A stretch of 64,000 nucleotides of DNA from Dichetophora obliterata (Eukaryota > Arthropoda > Insecta > Diptera > Sciomyzidae): NCBI GenBank assembly GCA_963920525.1, contig OY986435.1:226995293-227059292 (forward strand), given 5' to 3'. Positions 10,249-22,956 of the stretch are shown here, one piece after another. The notes under the pieces are model-generated. The model was given only the letters and a program-made list of their open reading frames with translations. It was not told the origin of the DNA and did not search any database. Positions within the stretch are counted from its first letter, which is position 1, and every line of letters begins with the position of its first letter. A program made the position numbers and the translations under genes.

Positions 10249-12472
10249 CATCTCAAACAATATTTCACTTTATTATAAACCTAAAAATAATAAAATAATT
10301 AAAGAAAATCAAACAACACTCATTTATCGTTAAAAAGAAGACAAATGTACATATTCCAATAAATTAGTTAGCTGTTAGTAAAAAGTACGATGTAAATAAA
10401 AAAATCCTTTTATATTTATAAAACTATTGCTTATTAAATTCTATGAATGTTAAACAGCCTAGTTATCAGAGTCTTTTAAGATCACTACAAAAACAAACTT
10501 AAAAATTGACTTTCAAAGTGAATAGAGAGACACAAAAAGAAAAGGGTGATTTCGATATTAAAGAAAAACCATCGTTACCACAGTTACATTTGTAGTTGCT
10601 GAAAATTTCTATATTTTCTTTTGAATAAAAATCCCAGGACTTAGGCTTGAAATTCCGGAATTCCGAGACTAGAAATTGGTTCGTAATCTCGGTATTTCGA
10701 GATTCGGGATTCCGGGATTGAAAGCCCTACTCAGTATCCATGCAAAAACTGGAAAGTCAGATGATAACCACGTAAATATTAAAAAACTAAAACTAAACCG
10801 TTTTTGCACATTCGTTTAATAAAATATAAAAAAGAAATTAGTTTTTGCATTTAAATTATTTTACATAGCTACGGCTAAATGTTAAATAAAATATTTTTTT
10901 TTTTAATCTGACTCAAAATCACACTAAACATTCATATTAGTTGTTTTTAATAATGAAAGATACCATTATTCCACTTTTTAACCATTTCTTGTCACCTGCT
11001 GTCCAAATTTGAGCAAAATTGCCGTGAAAAGTATTTTTATTTATCTGCGTCGACTACAGTTTTGATCCTCTACTCAAATTTCCAAGATAATATTCCACTA
11101 TTCGGTTCAAACGATCACTTCTTTCAGTTGAGTAATGCACTTGAAAAAATGTAAAGAGATGCCGGGAACCCTTTTTTTAAATAGAAAGTAACGGGGTGCA
11201 AACTCAAGCACAATTTAGTTTGTGCAAAACACGTAGGCAAAAATATTCCTTTTTCTTCTGCAGCAAATTTTTTATTTGGCAAGTGTCGGCAAAAAAATAT
11301 GCAGGCTGCAATATTATTGTTTTGTTGAACAAAATTCTTAAAAAAATTTGTTCAACAAAAATTATTTAAAAATTTATTTTACAACTATTTCTGCCAATTT
11401 TTTTATACCTTTCAAAATTATTTCTACTTTTATTCACAATCAAAAAATTCTAAGAAATTGCTTTACAAACTCTCAATCTCACAGCTGACTTATGGAACTA
11501 TCAATGTAAGCGACAAGTGTTTTTTTTTCAGTTCAACATACCTGACTTTCGTGGAACCGCTTTGTTAGGGTATTATTAAACCATCACTACGAAATTGAAA
11601 ATATGTTTCCTTAAGACACTTAACTTTCGTATAAGAAAGGTACTTTGGTGAATCTGGCAGATATTTTTTGGGGGTTTTGTGCAGTTATTTATGAAAAATC
11701 TGACACTGTGAAGTGGCTAGGCGGAAATATACAGTCACAATTCGCTTCAGCTTGTTTTGTTTGTCGTCAAGTATTCTTCTTCTTTTGATAAACAAAATGC
11801 TATGCAAGCCATCTTTTGCAAGCCAGGAGGGAAAGACATCTTTTTTTCTTAAATTTTTGTTTGGGAGATCTTCACCATCCTATGCAACTTTTTAGACCCC
11901 TTAGAATGTAAAATTCGAAAAAAATTATGATTCGATACGCCCTAATGCTCATTCAGATACATTACCTCTGTGTAAACTTCAAGCTTCGAGTGGCACGTGT
12001 TATTGTTGTTGTAAAAAAAAATTAGGGACTTATATTAAAACGCTAAGGAACAAAAAATCGGGTGCTTAACAACTTCTAAAATAATGACATAAGCGCCATA
12101 TACAAGTTGATATCAGCATCTCCAGGTGCCGGTGTTCCGACTAGTTAAAGTTATGATAGTATTTTTTTTAAGATATGAATTCATAGGGATCGGCCTTATG
12201 TATATTTCATAATAATTACATATTTTTAGCTGTAAAGGTCTTAGCTGTAAAAATTAATCCGGAATATTGTAAAAATCAAATATCGTTCATCTATCCTCGT
12301 TAAGTGGGTGGGCATCTATCAAGTTTTTCTTCTACCACCATGAGAATGTTGTAGGAATATAATTTTAACCTCTTCAATCCCGCACCAACAAATACAATGA
12401 AAAAATATTTTTTAAGGTATTATTGTTACTAAATAGGGTCTAGTTAAGACAGTTCTGAAACAAAAAATGTTA
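10249..12472. other. Non-coding stretch with one small palindromic repeat
   Basis: No gene recognised. An imperfect inverted repeat of about 90 bp lies at 10640-10730: GGCTTGAAATTCCGGAATTC on one side, and TCCGGGATTGAAAGCC in opposite orientation on the other. Otherwise the stretch is AT-rich and featureless, with only short ORFs lacking family motifs. Confidence 0.4.
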
Positions 12473-13586
12473 ATTTTTTTTGGAAGTAATAGTTTTTAAA
12501 TGTGTTGTTGAATAGAAAAATGCTTTTCTGTTGAAAACATATTTTTTTACCAATAATACTAAAATGTTTTGTTTTTCTGATAAAAAGATTTTATTACATT
12601 TTATATATAATAAACATATTACTTATAAATATAACTATGGAATTCACACATGTTGATATTATTCATACTATTTGTTATTTATTATAAATCACAGTAGGTA
12701 ATAATATATGCATTTACACAGAAACTCAGCCAAAAATGTCAAAGCCTCTCATATGTCCAAGTTACATTATGGCAAAATTTTGGCTTTTATTAGAGAACAA
12801 GAACATTTTATTTCACAAGATCACATTTAAAGAAGGTTTAATAATGTAAAAGAGGAAATTAGCTTTCACAAACTTAACAAGTTGCACTTATTTTCAAGCT
12901 TTCTTGAGTTTTATGTCCTTAACTTTATTTTGTACTTGATTCTTAGAACTAAATGACGCCACCTAAATGCTAAGCCTTTCTTTTTGTTGTTATTATTAAT
13001 GATTTTTGAAATTGATAATCCATTTTATCGTTATGAAATTTTAATTTTGTGCACTTGACTCAACCGAGATTAATTCTGTCTTCACTATAACAAATCTATT
13101 TATTAAGCCAACAAAGTAGTTTGTTTATATTATTTATTAAAACTATGAAATTTTATTCCGATTGATTGACGAGTTTGTCAGCGTGAATAAGTTTATATCA
13201 AGTTAACAAACGTACATTTTTCAAGCTAATAAAACAATTTCTTCAAAACCACGCATTTAATTTGATGCTGTTTTTAATCACGTCGAAGTTTATTTTGAAT
13301 TGACGAAAAAATTTTTGATAAAATTGAATTGATGGGACAAATTGGTTTTGTTAGGGATTAATAAAAGTTTTGTATCAATTTCACCAAGAATATTTCTTCG
13401 AGTGTTACAAAAGTTTCAACCAGATAATACTCCTTAAAAAATGAACATTTTTTTGGAAGACACTTTTTACAATAAATTCTTTGTTTATTAACACTTTTTT
13501 ACTTTCCAGACATAGGAGCCTTCTTACGCGACATATTTGCATTTTGCATTACAAAATTTTTTTGGAAGTAATAGTTTTTAAATGTG
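12473..13586. repeat. ~1.05 kb segment bounded by a 31-bp direct repeat
   Basis: The string ending GGAAGTAATAGTTTTTAAAT plus GTG, preceded by a T-run, occurs at 12473-12504 and again at 13556-13586. The intervening ~1.05 kb shows no transposon termini or ORF that I recognise. The second copy directly abuts the 5' end of the LINE at 13586. It could be a target duplication around an unknown insertion or a local duplication. Confidence 0.5.
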
Positions 13587-15620
13587 CATAAATTTGTTTC
13601 GCGACTTTAAAAGTATTGATTACCATCGTCTCGAGTCTGGAATTTCAAATATCAACTGGAGCAGTATATACAGTATGACATCGTCCAATGAGCAAGTTAA
13701 TTTTTTGCAATCCAACCTCAGTAGTCTTTTTGAGGAGTTCGTCCCACTTAAAAATAAAAATTTTAAACCTATTCAGCGCCCATGGTTTAACGACAAAATA
13801 AAAAACTTAATATTGCAACGTGATACACTATACAATCGATGGAAACGTTTTAAGACACCGGAGATTTATAGTGAATTCAAAAATGCAAGGAAAATTGTTG
13901 TTGCAGAAATAAAATCAGAAAAAACAAAATTTTATTGTGAAAAATTCTCTTCTGCAATTGATAGCAAAAAAACATGAAATAAAAAACATTGGAATGGGCA
14001 AGTGTGAAGGTAGGAAAAGTGATGATGTTGATGTAGATGATTTAAATATAAAGTTTCTAGATCTTCCAATGCCAGCAATCTCTCATGAATCTTTCGCTAA
14101 CCCTAACAGCGTGCGAAGTAACAACGTTTTTAGTTTTTAATGCGTTGAGCAAACGGATGTTCTCGAGTATTTTTTAGCTATAAAGTCAAATGCTATTGGT
14201 TTCGACAATATTCATCCTGTATTTCTCAAGGCCCTACTCCCAAAATTACAACCTTTTGTAACACATATTTTTAATTTTATTCTCACTACTTCTATATATC
14301 CTTCCACTTGGAAACAGGCAAAAATAATACCGATTCCAAAAACGTGCAACGAATACCGTCCTATAGCCATTTTGTCGTATGTATCAAAAGTTCTCGAGCT
14401 AATAATTTATAGACAAATGTGTAAGTTCATTTATAGAAATCATTTAATAGACGAATGTCAATCTGGATTCCGAATTGATGTTGTTGAAGACCTTAGAGTA
14501 GGTATTGATGAAAACAAAATTAACTTTATAGTGCTCTTAGACCACTCAAAAGCCTTTGATACGGTGGATCATTCTGTGTTGTATAATAAGCTCGTGAATC
14601 TGTTTCATTTTTCCCCGACTGCTGCTAATTTGATATCATCCTATCTATCCAACAGAACACAAGCAGTTTGTTCAAATGGCATTGTATCAAAATTCCTACC
14701 AAATGACAGGGGTGTTCCTCAGGGTTCTGTGTTAGGTCCTCTGCTCTTCTCTGTATACATAAATTGCCTACCAAAAGTGTTGAAAAATTGTAATTCATGT
14801 GTATGCCGATGATGTCCAATTGTATGTTAGTTGTTCCCGTGAGTCTATCGTCCCTTGTGTTTCGAACCTAAATGATAATCTTCGACGCGTTAACGAATGA
14901 GCCACATCAAATGGCCTATGTTTAAATCCCAGAAAAACAAAATGCATTGTCATCTCAAAAAAAACTGTAGACTATTCACTCTTCCCAAAAATTAAACTGA
15001 ACAATTGTGATATTGAATGTGTGGATAGCGTGAAAAACCTAGGTATAATATTTAATAGAACATTGTCGTGGAACACTCATATAGGTAGCACTATCGGTAA
15101 AGTTTATGGTATGTTACGTGTTTTATGGACAACTCAATATTTTACGCCCCTTAGAACACGTATATTACTGGCTAAATCGTACCTTATGCCTACCCTGCTC
15201 TATGGGTGCGAAATATTTGCTAACAGTGACAGCTTATTTAAACACAAACTAAATGTTCTCTTCAACAACATTACTCGTTATGTTTATAGCTTAAAACGTA
15301 GAGATCATGTCTCCGTGCATGCAAAACGTATATACAATATGACTCTCGACAATTTACTGAAATTTCGATCACTAATTTTACTGCACAAGGTGGTTTATAC
15401 GAGGGAGCCGGTTTATCTGTACAACAGACTCGGGTTTGCAAGATCACGAAGATCAAACGTTATTATACAAATGCGTCATTCTTGTCTGGCATCGGAAAGA
15501 CAATTTTTTGTGTATTCAATCCGTCTTTGGAACGCTCTACCAACTGATCTAAGAACAATTACCAATGCTGTGCAATTTAAATTTCGATTGAATATTTTTT
15601 TTCTCCTCATTGCAATAATT
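13586..15620 (+). pseudogene. LINE reverse transcriptase (ORF2) remnant
   Basis: Recognisable order: the linker before RT with RPWFNDKIKNLILQRD and RWKRFKTPE; RT blocks EYRPIAILSYVSKVLE, QSGFRIDVVE, VLLDHSKAFDTVDHSVL and GVPQGSVLGPLLFSVYIN; the YADD box in a shifted frame near 14803-14815; then VKNLGIIFNRTLSWNTHI and the post-RT region ending in RLWNALPTDL. These are jockey/CR1-supergroup motifs. Lesions: a TGA at 13974, a frameshift near 13970, a TAA near 14138, a frameshift just before YADD at about 14795-14805, and a further frame change before 15021. The APE endonuclease is absent. It encodes no functional protein. Confidence 0.88.
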
Positions 15621-15868
15621 GTAAATTTTCAGTTTTTACACAAGCAGAATTGTAATTTAAGCTATCAAGCAATACTTTTATTCGAATTTAAATTCAAACA
15701 TTACTGCTTTATATAAGCTTTATTATTAAGTGTTTTTTATTAGTAACTTGTATAATTAACCCTGTTACCACAAATACTGATGAAATTAGAGGCTAGTGCT
15801 TTAATTATAAGACCTCGGTCTTGTTGCATTAGTATGTTCATAAAATACATAAATAAACTTAAACTTAA
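13586..15868 (+). mobile_element. Jockey/CR1-like LINE, 5'-truncated
   Basis: The element starts inside ORF2, downstream of the endonuclease, and ends with an A-rich tail containing AACTTAAACTTAAAAA at about 15857-15868. The flanks share (A)AAATGTG at both ends (13579-13586 and about 15867-15874), consistent with a short target duplication. The 3' UTR of about 250 bp follows the end of ORF2. Confidence 0.72.
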
Positions 15869-16440
15869 AAATGTGGATATATTGTACTATATTGAGAAAT
15901 TAAAAGAAAGCTTACGAGGGAGAGTATTTTTTCTATCCATTGCGCCAATATTTGAAAGAAATATTGACAAATCAGAAAATATTTCAATGCAAGATCTTTT
16001 GTCCACATATGTGACCATTTTACCTGAAGAGGTTGAATGGTAAATTTTTAAAAATTATAAGTCAAAAAGATGCCACAGCGTGAGTGCTTCTAAGATTAAA
16101 GGAATTTGAAATTCTTCCTCAAATTTAATTTCCCATTTGAAACGACGTTTCATTTCCCATTCTCGATTGCAGAGAAAAATTGCACTACTCCTCATCAATA
16201 GGGGTATTCACGGGTTGTTGCGAATTGCAAGAGTGTGAAAATGCAAGATAATTTGCGCACTAACGCGTGAACATCAATATTGCAATTTAATTATGCAATA
16301 ATATAAAATGTCGAATGAACAGTAAATATATTACCACCTTAGTTCAAAATTATAAAAATTTATTAAAATTTACGTTCAACCTTAACCTTTTTAAAGTTTT
16401 ACCCAGGTGGCAACTTCGTTCGAAAACAACCAAAACATGA
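15869..16440. other. Non-coding stretch after the LINE
   Basis: No gene recognised. A short open frame to 16043 has no family motif that I know. Confidence 0.35.
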
Positions 16441-16930
16441 ATCATCTGTTTAGCATCACTGCTTGTGCGTTCTCGCAATTGGTTTGAGCAGTGCGTAATT
16501 CAAGAAAAGTTGTAAAATTGTTGAGGATGAGTGGTCTGAAGATGAGGAAACCGAGCAATAACGAGAATTTTGGAACGCATTGCCCATTGATATAGTCATT
16601 TTGCTGCCGGATGCTGTGGACGATGTGGAAGAATGCAGAAGATGTCCCAGATGACCAAATATTTTGTGATGGTGGTGTACCTACCAGAGAACAGCTTGAG
16701 TGCATTCAAATGTCGTTTCGATTGTCTCGTCAATAAACGAGCACCGAATGTGCTTCCTTCATTTAAATTAATGCGCAAATGCATGTACCAATCGCTGCTG
16801 ATACGAATGCTTAGGGTGTGAGCGCTAGCGATTACGAACGTCTGCGACACAAGAATGTCAAACAAGGCAAGACATGAGGAACAATCGCCAAAAGCAAGAA
16901 AAATCCATGCTTTTATGCTCATTCGCAAAG
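16441..16930 (+). pseudogene. Possible piggyBac-type transposase N-terminal remnant
   Basis: An acidic stretch reading EDEWSEDEETE, then LLPDAVDDVEEC and, after a frameshift, EDVPDDQIFCDGG, is broken by stops. Acidic, LPPD-rich N-termini of this kind are common in piggyBac-like transposases, and a clear piggyBac catalytic fragment lies at 20229-20624 on the same strand. No catalytic motif is visible here, so the assignment is weak and could be composition only. Confidence 0.25.
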
Positions 16931-17099
16931 GAAAAATATTAGTTGCAGAGCTTTGTTTTTTTTATTTTGCGAATATTGTTGCCAGACACAAAAAATTGCA
17001 ATATTATAAAATAAGATTTTAATAAGAGTTATTATCGCAAAAATCGATATCGAAAAAATATATCAACAATCAACTTCTATGCTAATTCGACTGAGAGGT

Positions 17100-17525
17100 G
17101 GATAGCAGGAATTGAACACGATTGATGTGAAAATTACTTTTATTAATATAGCCAATGGTATAAAAAAAATTTGTTTGAAGCCATAACCTTTGATTGGAAA
17201 GATATATTGAGGTTCTTTTTTCATGTAAATTATTTTTGAGACATTAAATATAAAAACAAATTATGGTATAAATTAATTTTGCCCAAAAAAATCATAGGAA
17301 AAACTGGACGATTTTTTGCAAAAGAGTGCTATGTCATATAAAAAGTAGTCAGGAATTTTATGTAATAGTATAGATGATTCCCCAAATATTTCGGCTGTAG
17401 CGATAGTCATCCGTGAGCTGGAATGGTTTAAATTAACAAGTTTTTTGTAAAAATATTGGCTGGTGTGGTAGTTTAAAAAATATAAACGGTCAGAAATAAT
17501 AGTTATGAAAACTTCTTCCAATTAG
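17100..17525 (+). repeat. Fragment of the 'TATACCCGG' dispersed family
   Basis: The block CCATAACCTTTGATTGGAAA ... TAAATTATTTTTGAGAC ... GCTATGTCATAT also occurs at 27795-28025 in the same order. The minus-strand ORF across it is repeat translation. Only an internal part is present; neither end is seen. Confidence 0.55.
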
Positions 17526-20228
17526 CATCAACAAATGTTAAATTTTTGCATTCGGATTAATGAAAGTGCTGTTTTTCGTGTATTTATTAATTATTACATA
17601 CAAAAAAACATAATTATTTTAAAAACTATTCTCACTTTCAAGATATCAATGGGAAGGTTTTGAGTGGCTGCAATTGATTGATTGATTCCTAGTCAGAATT
17701 CCATATATTGATATATATTAAAACTAAAATATAAATTATGAAATAAGCACATACTGAAAAATATTGTAAGAAATTAAAAAACAAAATACAACATATGAAG
17801 TTATTTTAATTTTAAAAGTTTTGTATAAATCACATGAATTAAATTCAAGTAAGTTTTGCATTAATATTTTTAAATAAAATCAAAATAAAATAAACATAAA
17901 ACCAAAACTATGTATAAAAAAATAATTATCTTTTATCCGATTGCATACATTTCAATTGTTGATGCAGATAGGAAGAGTTTTTTCCACCATATAATTTCTG
18001 GCAGCTTATGTAAGAGTAAAGTAAAACTATTACACCAACCAATATTTTGACAAAAAACTATATTTTTGGAGGCAATTTCAAACCTAGAATCAAAACATTT
18101 GAGGAATTTTCATAACTGATATTGCAACCAAGGATTATTTTGAGAAACTGACACAAACAACTTAATCTTCAGCCTTTAATATTCATTGCATAAAGATGAA
18201 ATATATAATAAAATATAATGAGTTATGTGGCGAATGAAACGAATATTTTATTAAATATTATTATAATATATAATATGCATAATAATTTAATATAATTTTT
18301 TTTACAAAATATTTATATTGTATCTAAAATTTTAATTTAATATTTCTAATTATGTATTAAAAAATATTTTTATTATAAAAACAATAAAACAGTTGCATAT
18401 CTTAGAAAAAAATATAATAAATATATTAATAACCAGGGCTCGTACTTTGATGACCTAAAAACTGACATAAGTGACATAAAAAATGCAAACAATTACATTA
18501 AAAAAATAACGAAAGAAAAGCCTTAAAAATAAAACATTACTAATCACGTATTGCTGTAAGACAATTAAGTAAGTTTGCAGAATAAAGTTTCTATTAGTTT
18601 TAGGATGGTGATGTGAAAAATCTGACTAAACTAACGTAAACGTGTGATTTCACAAGAAGAGTGGATTACACCTAGTAGCACTACATTCAAAACCATTATA
18701 AGCATTGGAATAAAATTAATAAAAATACTATTTATCACTAATAAAAAAGGTTTAACTAATTTCGAATTTAAAAATTTTTAAGATTTATACACTTGAGTCC
18801 TTTTAATTGTGAGTTTCATTTACGGATGTTTTCATAGGTTAGTAATCAAGGGTTAAGCAAACTCTTTTTACTAATACTTAAACTAATTTTTATTTTTAGT
18901 TTTACTGTATCTACTATTAAACATAACCGGTTTTAATTTAAATGTTACATATTTTAAATTGTCCATATTCGCCGCTTTTGATATATATCGCAGACACCTA
19001 TAATTTTGATCAAATCATATTCTACGCCTCTCTTGGACTTTTCTAAACATATTCTTGCACTAAATTTTTATAGAAATTTCGCAGTTCTTACACCCGAAAT
19101 TAGAGGTACTTAATTAAATGAATCAAAATTAAAGACTGAAGTGTTTTTATCAGTTCGACGACACAACATAACCTAAAATTTTAGCCATTCTTTGGCAAGT
19201 TTACAGTTGTACAAAATTTGTTTTATTAATAAATACCTGCTCGTTTTAGAAAACTCCATACATTTGGGTTGAATACTAACTTTTTTGGGCTTTTTCCATA
19301 AAATTGTTTAATAAAACTTTGCAGAACACGTCGCTTCTTTACAACAGATGTCAGAAGGATCTCTTTCTAACTTACACAACTTAGCTCAGCTCGTGACATT
19401 TGCTAAACCTGCACTTTTTCACATTCATAAAAAAAAAACAAATTAATGACAAGTTTGTGTTGGTTTTCATCAAACATTTTTTAATTGTGTTGTAGCTTTG
19501 GTTACGCTTGAAGGGATAAAGAATGTTCATTGAAAGCAAAACATTGTTTTTATTTTACCGACAAACTTTCAATAATAGTTTGTTTACTAATTTAGGTCGC
19601 TTTCAAGATTAACTTTCATGCACTCTTGGTCCAAACTTTAGCTCAGGTTACTTTAAAAATTTACTGTCATAAAACTTGCTACTGGCAATACTGATTGCTT
19701 CACATTAGAGAAAAGAAAACAATAAACTAAAAGGAAACAAACAGCACAAAGAAAAACACGCTGCTAGAGAAGGTCAGAGAAGCATGGAAACAACAAAAAT
19801 TCATACAACAGCTGACACTCGAACTTTAAGCGAAGCATCCGAATGATCTCGTGGTCTTGAGGCTGCCTTTGCATCAATTCGCAATCGTGACAAATCGGTT
19901 TAGCAGCAATCGTTGTTTACGAACTCGAGCGGTATATATGCATTTTTTTTCTTGTGTGCGATTACGGTTGACGGCGATTGTTACTCGAGTGGCAAAAACT
20001 GACGAATGGTCTCATGCAAATCTCTGGTACCTACTAAAATTGATAATGGCTTGCAAAGTCAACGAGATTTGTAATACCGCAGAAATGTACTTTGAGTACC
20101 TGGACGATAAAAATAACAACGACGAAGATAAAGCGTTCGTTTTGAAGCAACTTGTGGTCCCGTTCGCCCATTGCTACAGCCCAACGCAGGCACTATCAAT
20201 TGAGCCACCGAAGTGGATCTGCAACTGA
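17526..20228. other. AT-rich non-coding stretch
   Basis: No gene recognised in 2.7 kb. A 125-codon open frame at 19851-20228 (with MACKVNEICNTAEMYFEYLD) runs up to the piggyBac fragment in a different frame. I do not recognise it. It could be an eroded upstream part of the same element or chance. Confidence 0.35.
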
Positions 20229-20624
20229 GGATCTGCTGATCTGTTCGTGGATGATGTGTTGATCAATCACATTGTGGAAAACACCAACGCCGATGCTGGA
20301 CGATTGAATTATCCTTTTCGAAAGTATGCCGCAGAAAGTCGCACTTTCATTGTGATTCTTCATATTACAGGATTCATAAGATTGCCATCAGAGCGAAACT
20401 ATTGATCCAAGTCAGTAACTGGCCTCCTTTTTGTGAAAGACGCAATCCATCGCGATCGTTTCCTGAAGTAGAAAAAAATTATCCATGTTTGTAACCACAG
20501 CGAATTGTATGTGAATGAAAATTTTGCTAGGATCGATTAATTTAATGTTATCCTCAATCAAAAATTTATGCAATTCGGCACATTTGATCAGAACCTTAGC
20601 ATTGACGAAGATACCTTTCTTCGG
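20229..20624 (+). pseudogene. piggyBac-like transposase fragment
   Basis: A single frame of 132 codons, interrupted by three stops, contains LFVDDVLINHIVENTN, then FIVILHITGFIRLPSERNY, FVKDAIHRDRF and, at the end, DQNLSIDEDTF. These follow the order of the DDE_Tnp_1_7 (piggyBac) domain: helical start, GxxRLPxxxxYW, MSRxRF and LSIDE. The stop at 20403-20405 replaces the conserved W after Y (TGA for TGG). The C-terminal half and the cysteine-rich domain are missing. A plausible piggyBac right terminus lies downstream at about 21203-21226. Confidence 0.75.
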
Positions 20625-20667
20625 TTGACGGCGAATTGACGGTACAGCTTGACGGGTACAGGTTGAC
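20624..20667. repeat. Short 14-bp tandem repeat
   Basis: Three to four imperfect copies of TTGACGGTACAGC directly follow the piggyBac fragment. Confidence 0.55.
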
Positions 20668-20786
20668 GGTACAGCTGCAAAATTCAAAAGATAAGGTCAA
20701 ACGCTTTCCCTGGCGCCACTGTGTTAAGTAGCAGTACTTCCGAAATGCCAGATTTAACGTGCAACCTTGAGAATGTACATGACTTA

Positions 20787-20896
20787 TAGGCCTATTACGG
20801 CTCACAGCAATACACTGCTGTGTCTTATTTTAAGTATTAGGAATGTACACAATAAAAACAGAAATTACTGTTGTGTTGTGAACCGTAATAGGCCTA
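20787..20896. mobile_element. 110-bp Harbinger-type MITE (copy A)
   Basis: The ends are TAGGCCTATTACGGCTCACA and the inverse of TAGGCCTATTACGGTTCACA. A 3-bp duplication TTA flanks it (20784-20786 and 20897-20899), the TWA target type of PIF/Harbinger. A second copy with the same ends is at 56941-59454. Confidence 0.82.
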
Positions 20897-21202
20897 TTAA
20901 TTTTTACCATGTTTTGTCGAACATTGTGAATTTATTTATTTCGACATGCATTTATATTTTCCTTTTTTTTTAAATAAAATCGAAAATCCAACTTAATCCA
21001 AGCATTTTCCTTTATACTTCATACATTTTATAGCCACTCTTTCCACTAGTAAAAATCTACTCACTGACGATGACGGATGCGAAAACGCACCAGGCAAGGG
21101 GGAAAAAACTAGTTGGGGTAGGGGGCTAATTTTTTACACGCGTAAGATGAGTGACCATAAGACCTCCCTCTCGACGTTTCAACCCTCTACGAGTGCGGAT
21201 AA

Positions 21203-21226
21203 AGAAGCCGGCGTTAATGGGTTAAT
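21203..21226 (+). repeat. Possible piggyBac right terminus
   Basis: Plus-strand GCCGGCGTTAATGGGTTAA reads, inverted, TTAACCCATTAACGCC, which is the TTAA-plus-CCC form typical of piggyBac ends. It lies about 0.6 kb past a piggyBac transposase fragment on the same strand. No matching left terminus was found nearby. Confidence 0.45.
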
Positions 21227-22956
21227 TATTGAAGAGTTCTAGTCAATAATGATGGCAACTAAATTTATTTTTTAATAAAATTTATAATAAAATAAAAAAA
21301 TAAAATTATTTTTTTTATTAAATTAGCTATCATATAAATCATTACAATTGTTTTCTTTTCACATTTGTTAAATTATAAGTATAAAATTTATAGCAGTAGT
21401 ATTCTACCACGAGTATATTGTTAGTTTTTGTTTTGAAAATATAAATATTTCTTGTGCATTACTTGTTTTTACCTCTTTTTTATTCTTTATTTCTCTATGC
21501 AGTCAGCAGTTGTGTCATAGTTATATTATTACAGCTTGAGGACATGTACAAAACACATACACATACACACACAAAACTACTGACAAGCAGAAAATCGCTT
21601 ATGCAAATAACTTTGATTGCAAATAATCAAAGCGGTAAACCGCAAAGAATAAGATTTTGCAAAATTTATACGAGCATAGTTTCAAAGATCTTTATTACTC
21701 TTCAGATTTAACGATTAGGAAAATAGCTAACATAAAACTGTGCTCACGTAACCTTCAGCTAGGAAACGTTTTTCTACAAATATATATTTTGTTAGCCGCT
21801 TATTTGGCAGTAAAATTAAACGAAATAGCATTCTTTCAAATATAGTACAATAAATAGACTAAAAATTGAATTATGGAAGGGTAACATTCAAATCTATTAA
21901 CAAAATCCTGTTGAGCTCATAAATTTTAACCTTAAAAATATCGGCTCAATGTCAAGATTTCAATTTTATACGATTTTAAAGATGTTAGTCTAAAATTTAT
22001 GATGTCATAGGATATGAGGAGATTTGTGGGAAATAATCACGTGCTAGTTTGTTTACGAATGTGAGGGCAAATGAACAGCGATAAAGTGAAAGTCTGCACA
22101 CAATTTGTACTCTCTGCTTCGCTCGTTGCGCATGACTGAAATTTTTGAGCAGATAATGCTAAAAATTGCTGTAGAAAACAGCACCACAGCAACACTTTTT
22201 CACTGTTATCTTTAACAGTATAAAGTACATACTGTTAGTGTCAAAATAAAGCAAACACCAAACATTTGCCATTTGCCGAAAGTACTTTTTTCTCTTCTTA
22301 AAGCTTAATTTTTTATTCACTTGATTTTTGCAAATTACAAATATAATACCTTAAACAACACTGTAAGTATTGAAGCAGTGTTGAAAAATTAGCAACCATC
22401 ATATAAGTAGCAACTCAGGTGTCGTTTTGCGGCGGATACAATTATTATTTTTATTTTTTGTGTTGAATCCATCAAAAGAATTTCATTGAATTCGTCAGAA
22501 ATTATTTACAAAAGAAGTAGTTAGATCAAAAACATACTATTGTAAAAACTAAATTACTAAAAACCCAATCTGGTCACTGATAAATACCAAATGAATTTTT
22601 TGTGCAAACCTTCAGGCTTAAAATTTTTTGAGAATTATATGCCTTGTAACAGTACTGTACTGTCAAAAAATAACACGGTGCTACAAAAAAAAAACGCATG
22701 TACTTTTAAAGTACCATAGCACAAGTTGTAGATCTGGTCGAGTACAAAATGACACCGTACTTGAAATTGTTAATGCACCCCCAAAATTTAATTTTACCAT
22801 TAAAAAGCCGATTTTTAGGTACTTGACGCATTAAGCAATAACTCACTCAGAAATTTTTTAATAGATTTTCAATTTTAAAACGGTTTTGGAAAGAAAAAAG
22901 TTTAAGCTTTGAAAAAGTTTACATAACTTAAGAACTATTAAAAGAACTTTATGAGT
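21227..22956. other. AT-rich non-coding stretch with a CA microsatellite
   Basis: No gene recognised. A short (CA)n run lies at about 21555-21577. The small ORFs lack motifs. Confidence 0.4.

Noticed and set aside
13440..13560. Minus-strand mini-ORF (MQNANMSRKKAPMSGK) with a downstream AATAAA, as a processed gene end
   Set aside because: Only 16 codons, with no recognisable family or upstream exon.
19851..20228. 125-codon ORF upstream of the piggyBac fragment as a host gene exon
   Set aside because: No family match from memory, it overlaps the relic's frame by one end, and no splice support was visible; left as unexplained.
15757..21226. A single piggyBac element from TTAACCCTG at 15757 to the TTAA at 21226
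   Set aside because: Beyond TTAACCC the two ends do not match, and a LINE 3' UTR probably covers the left site.
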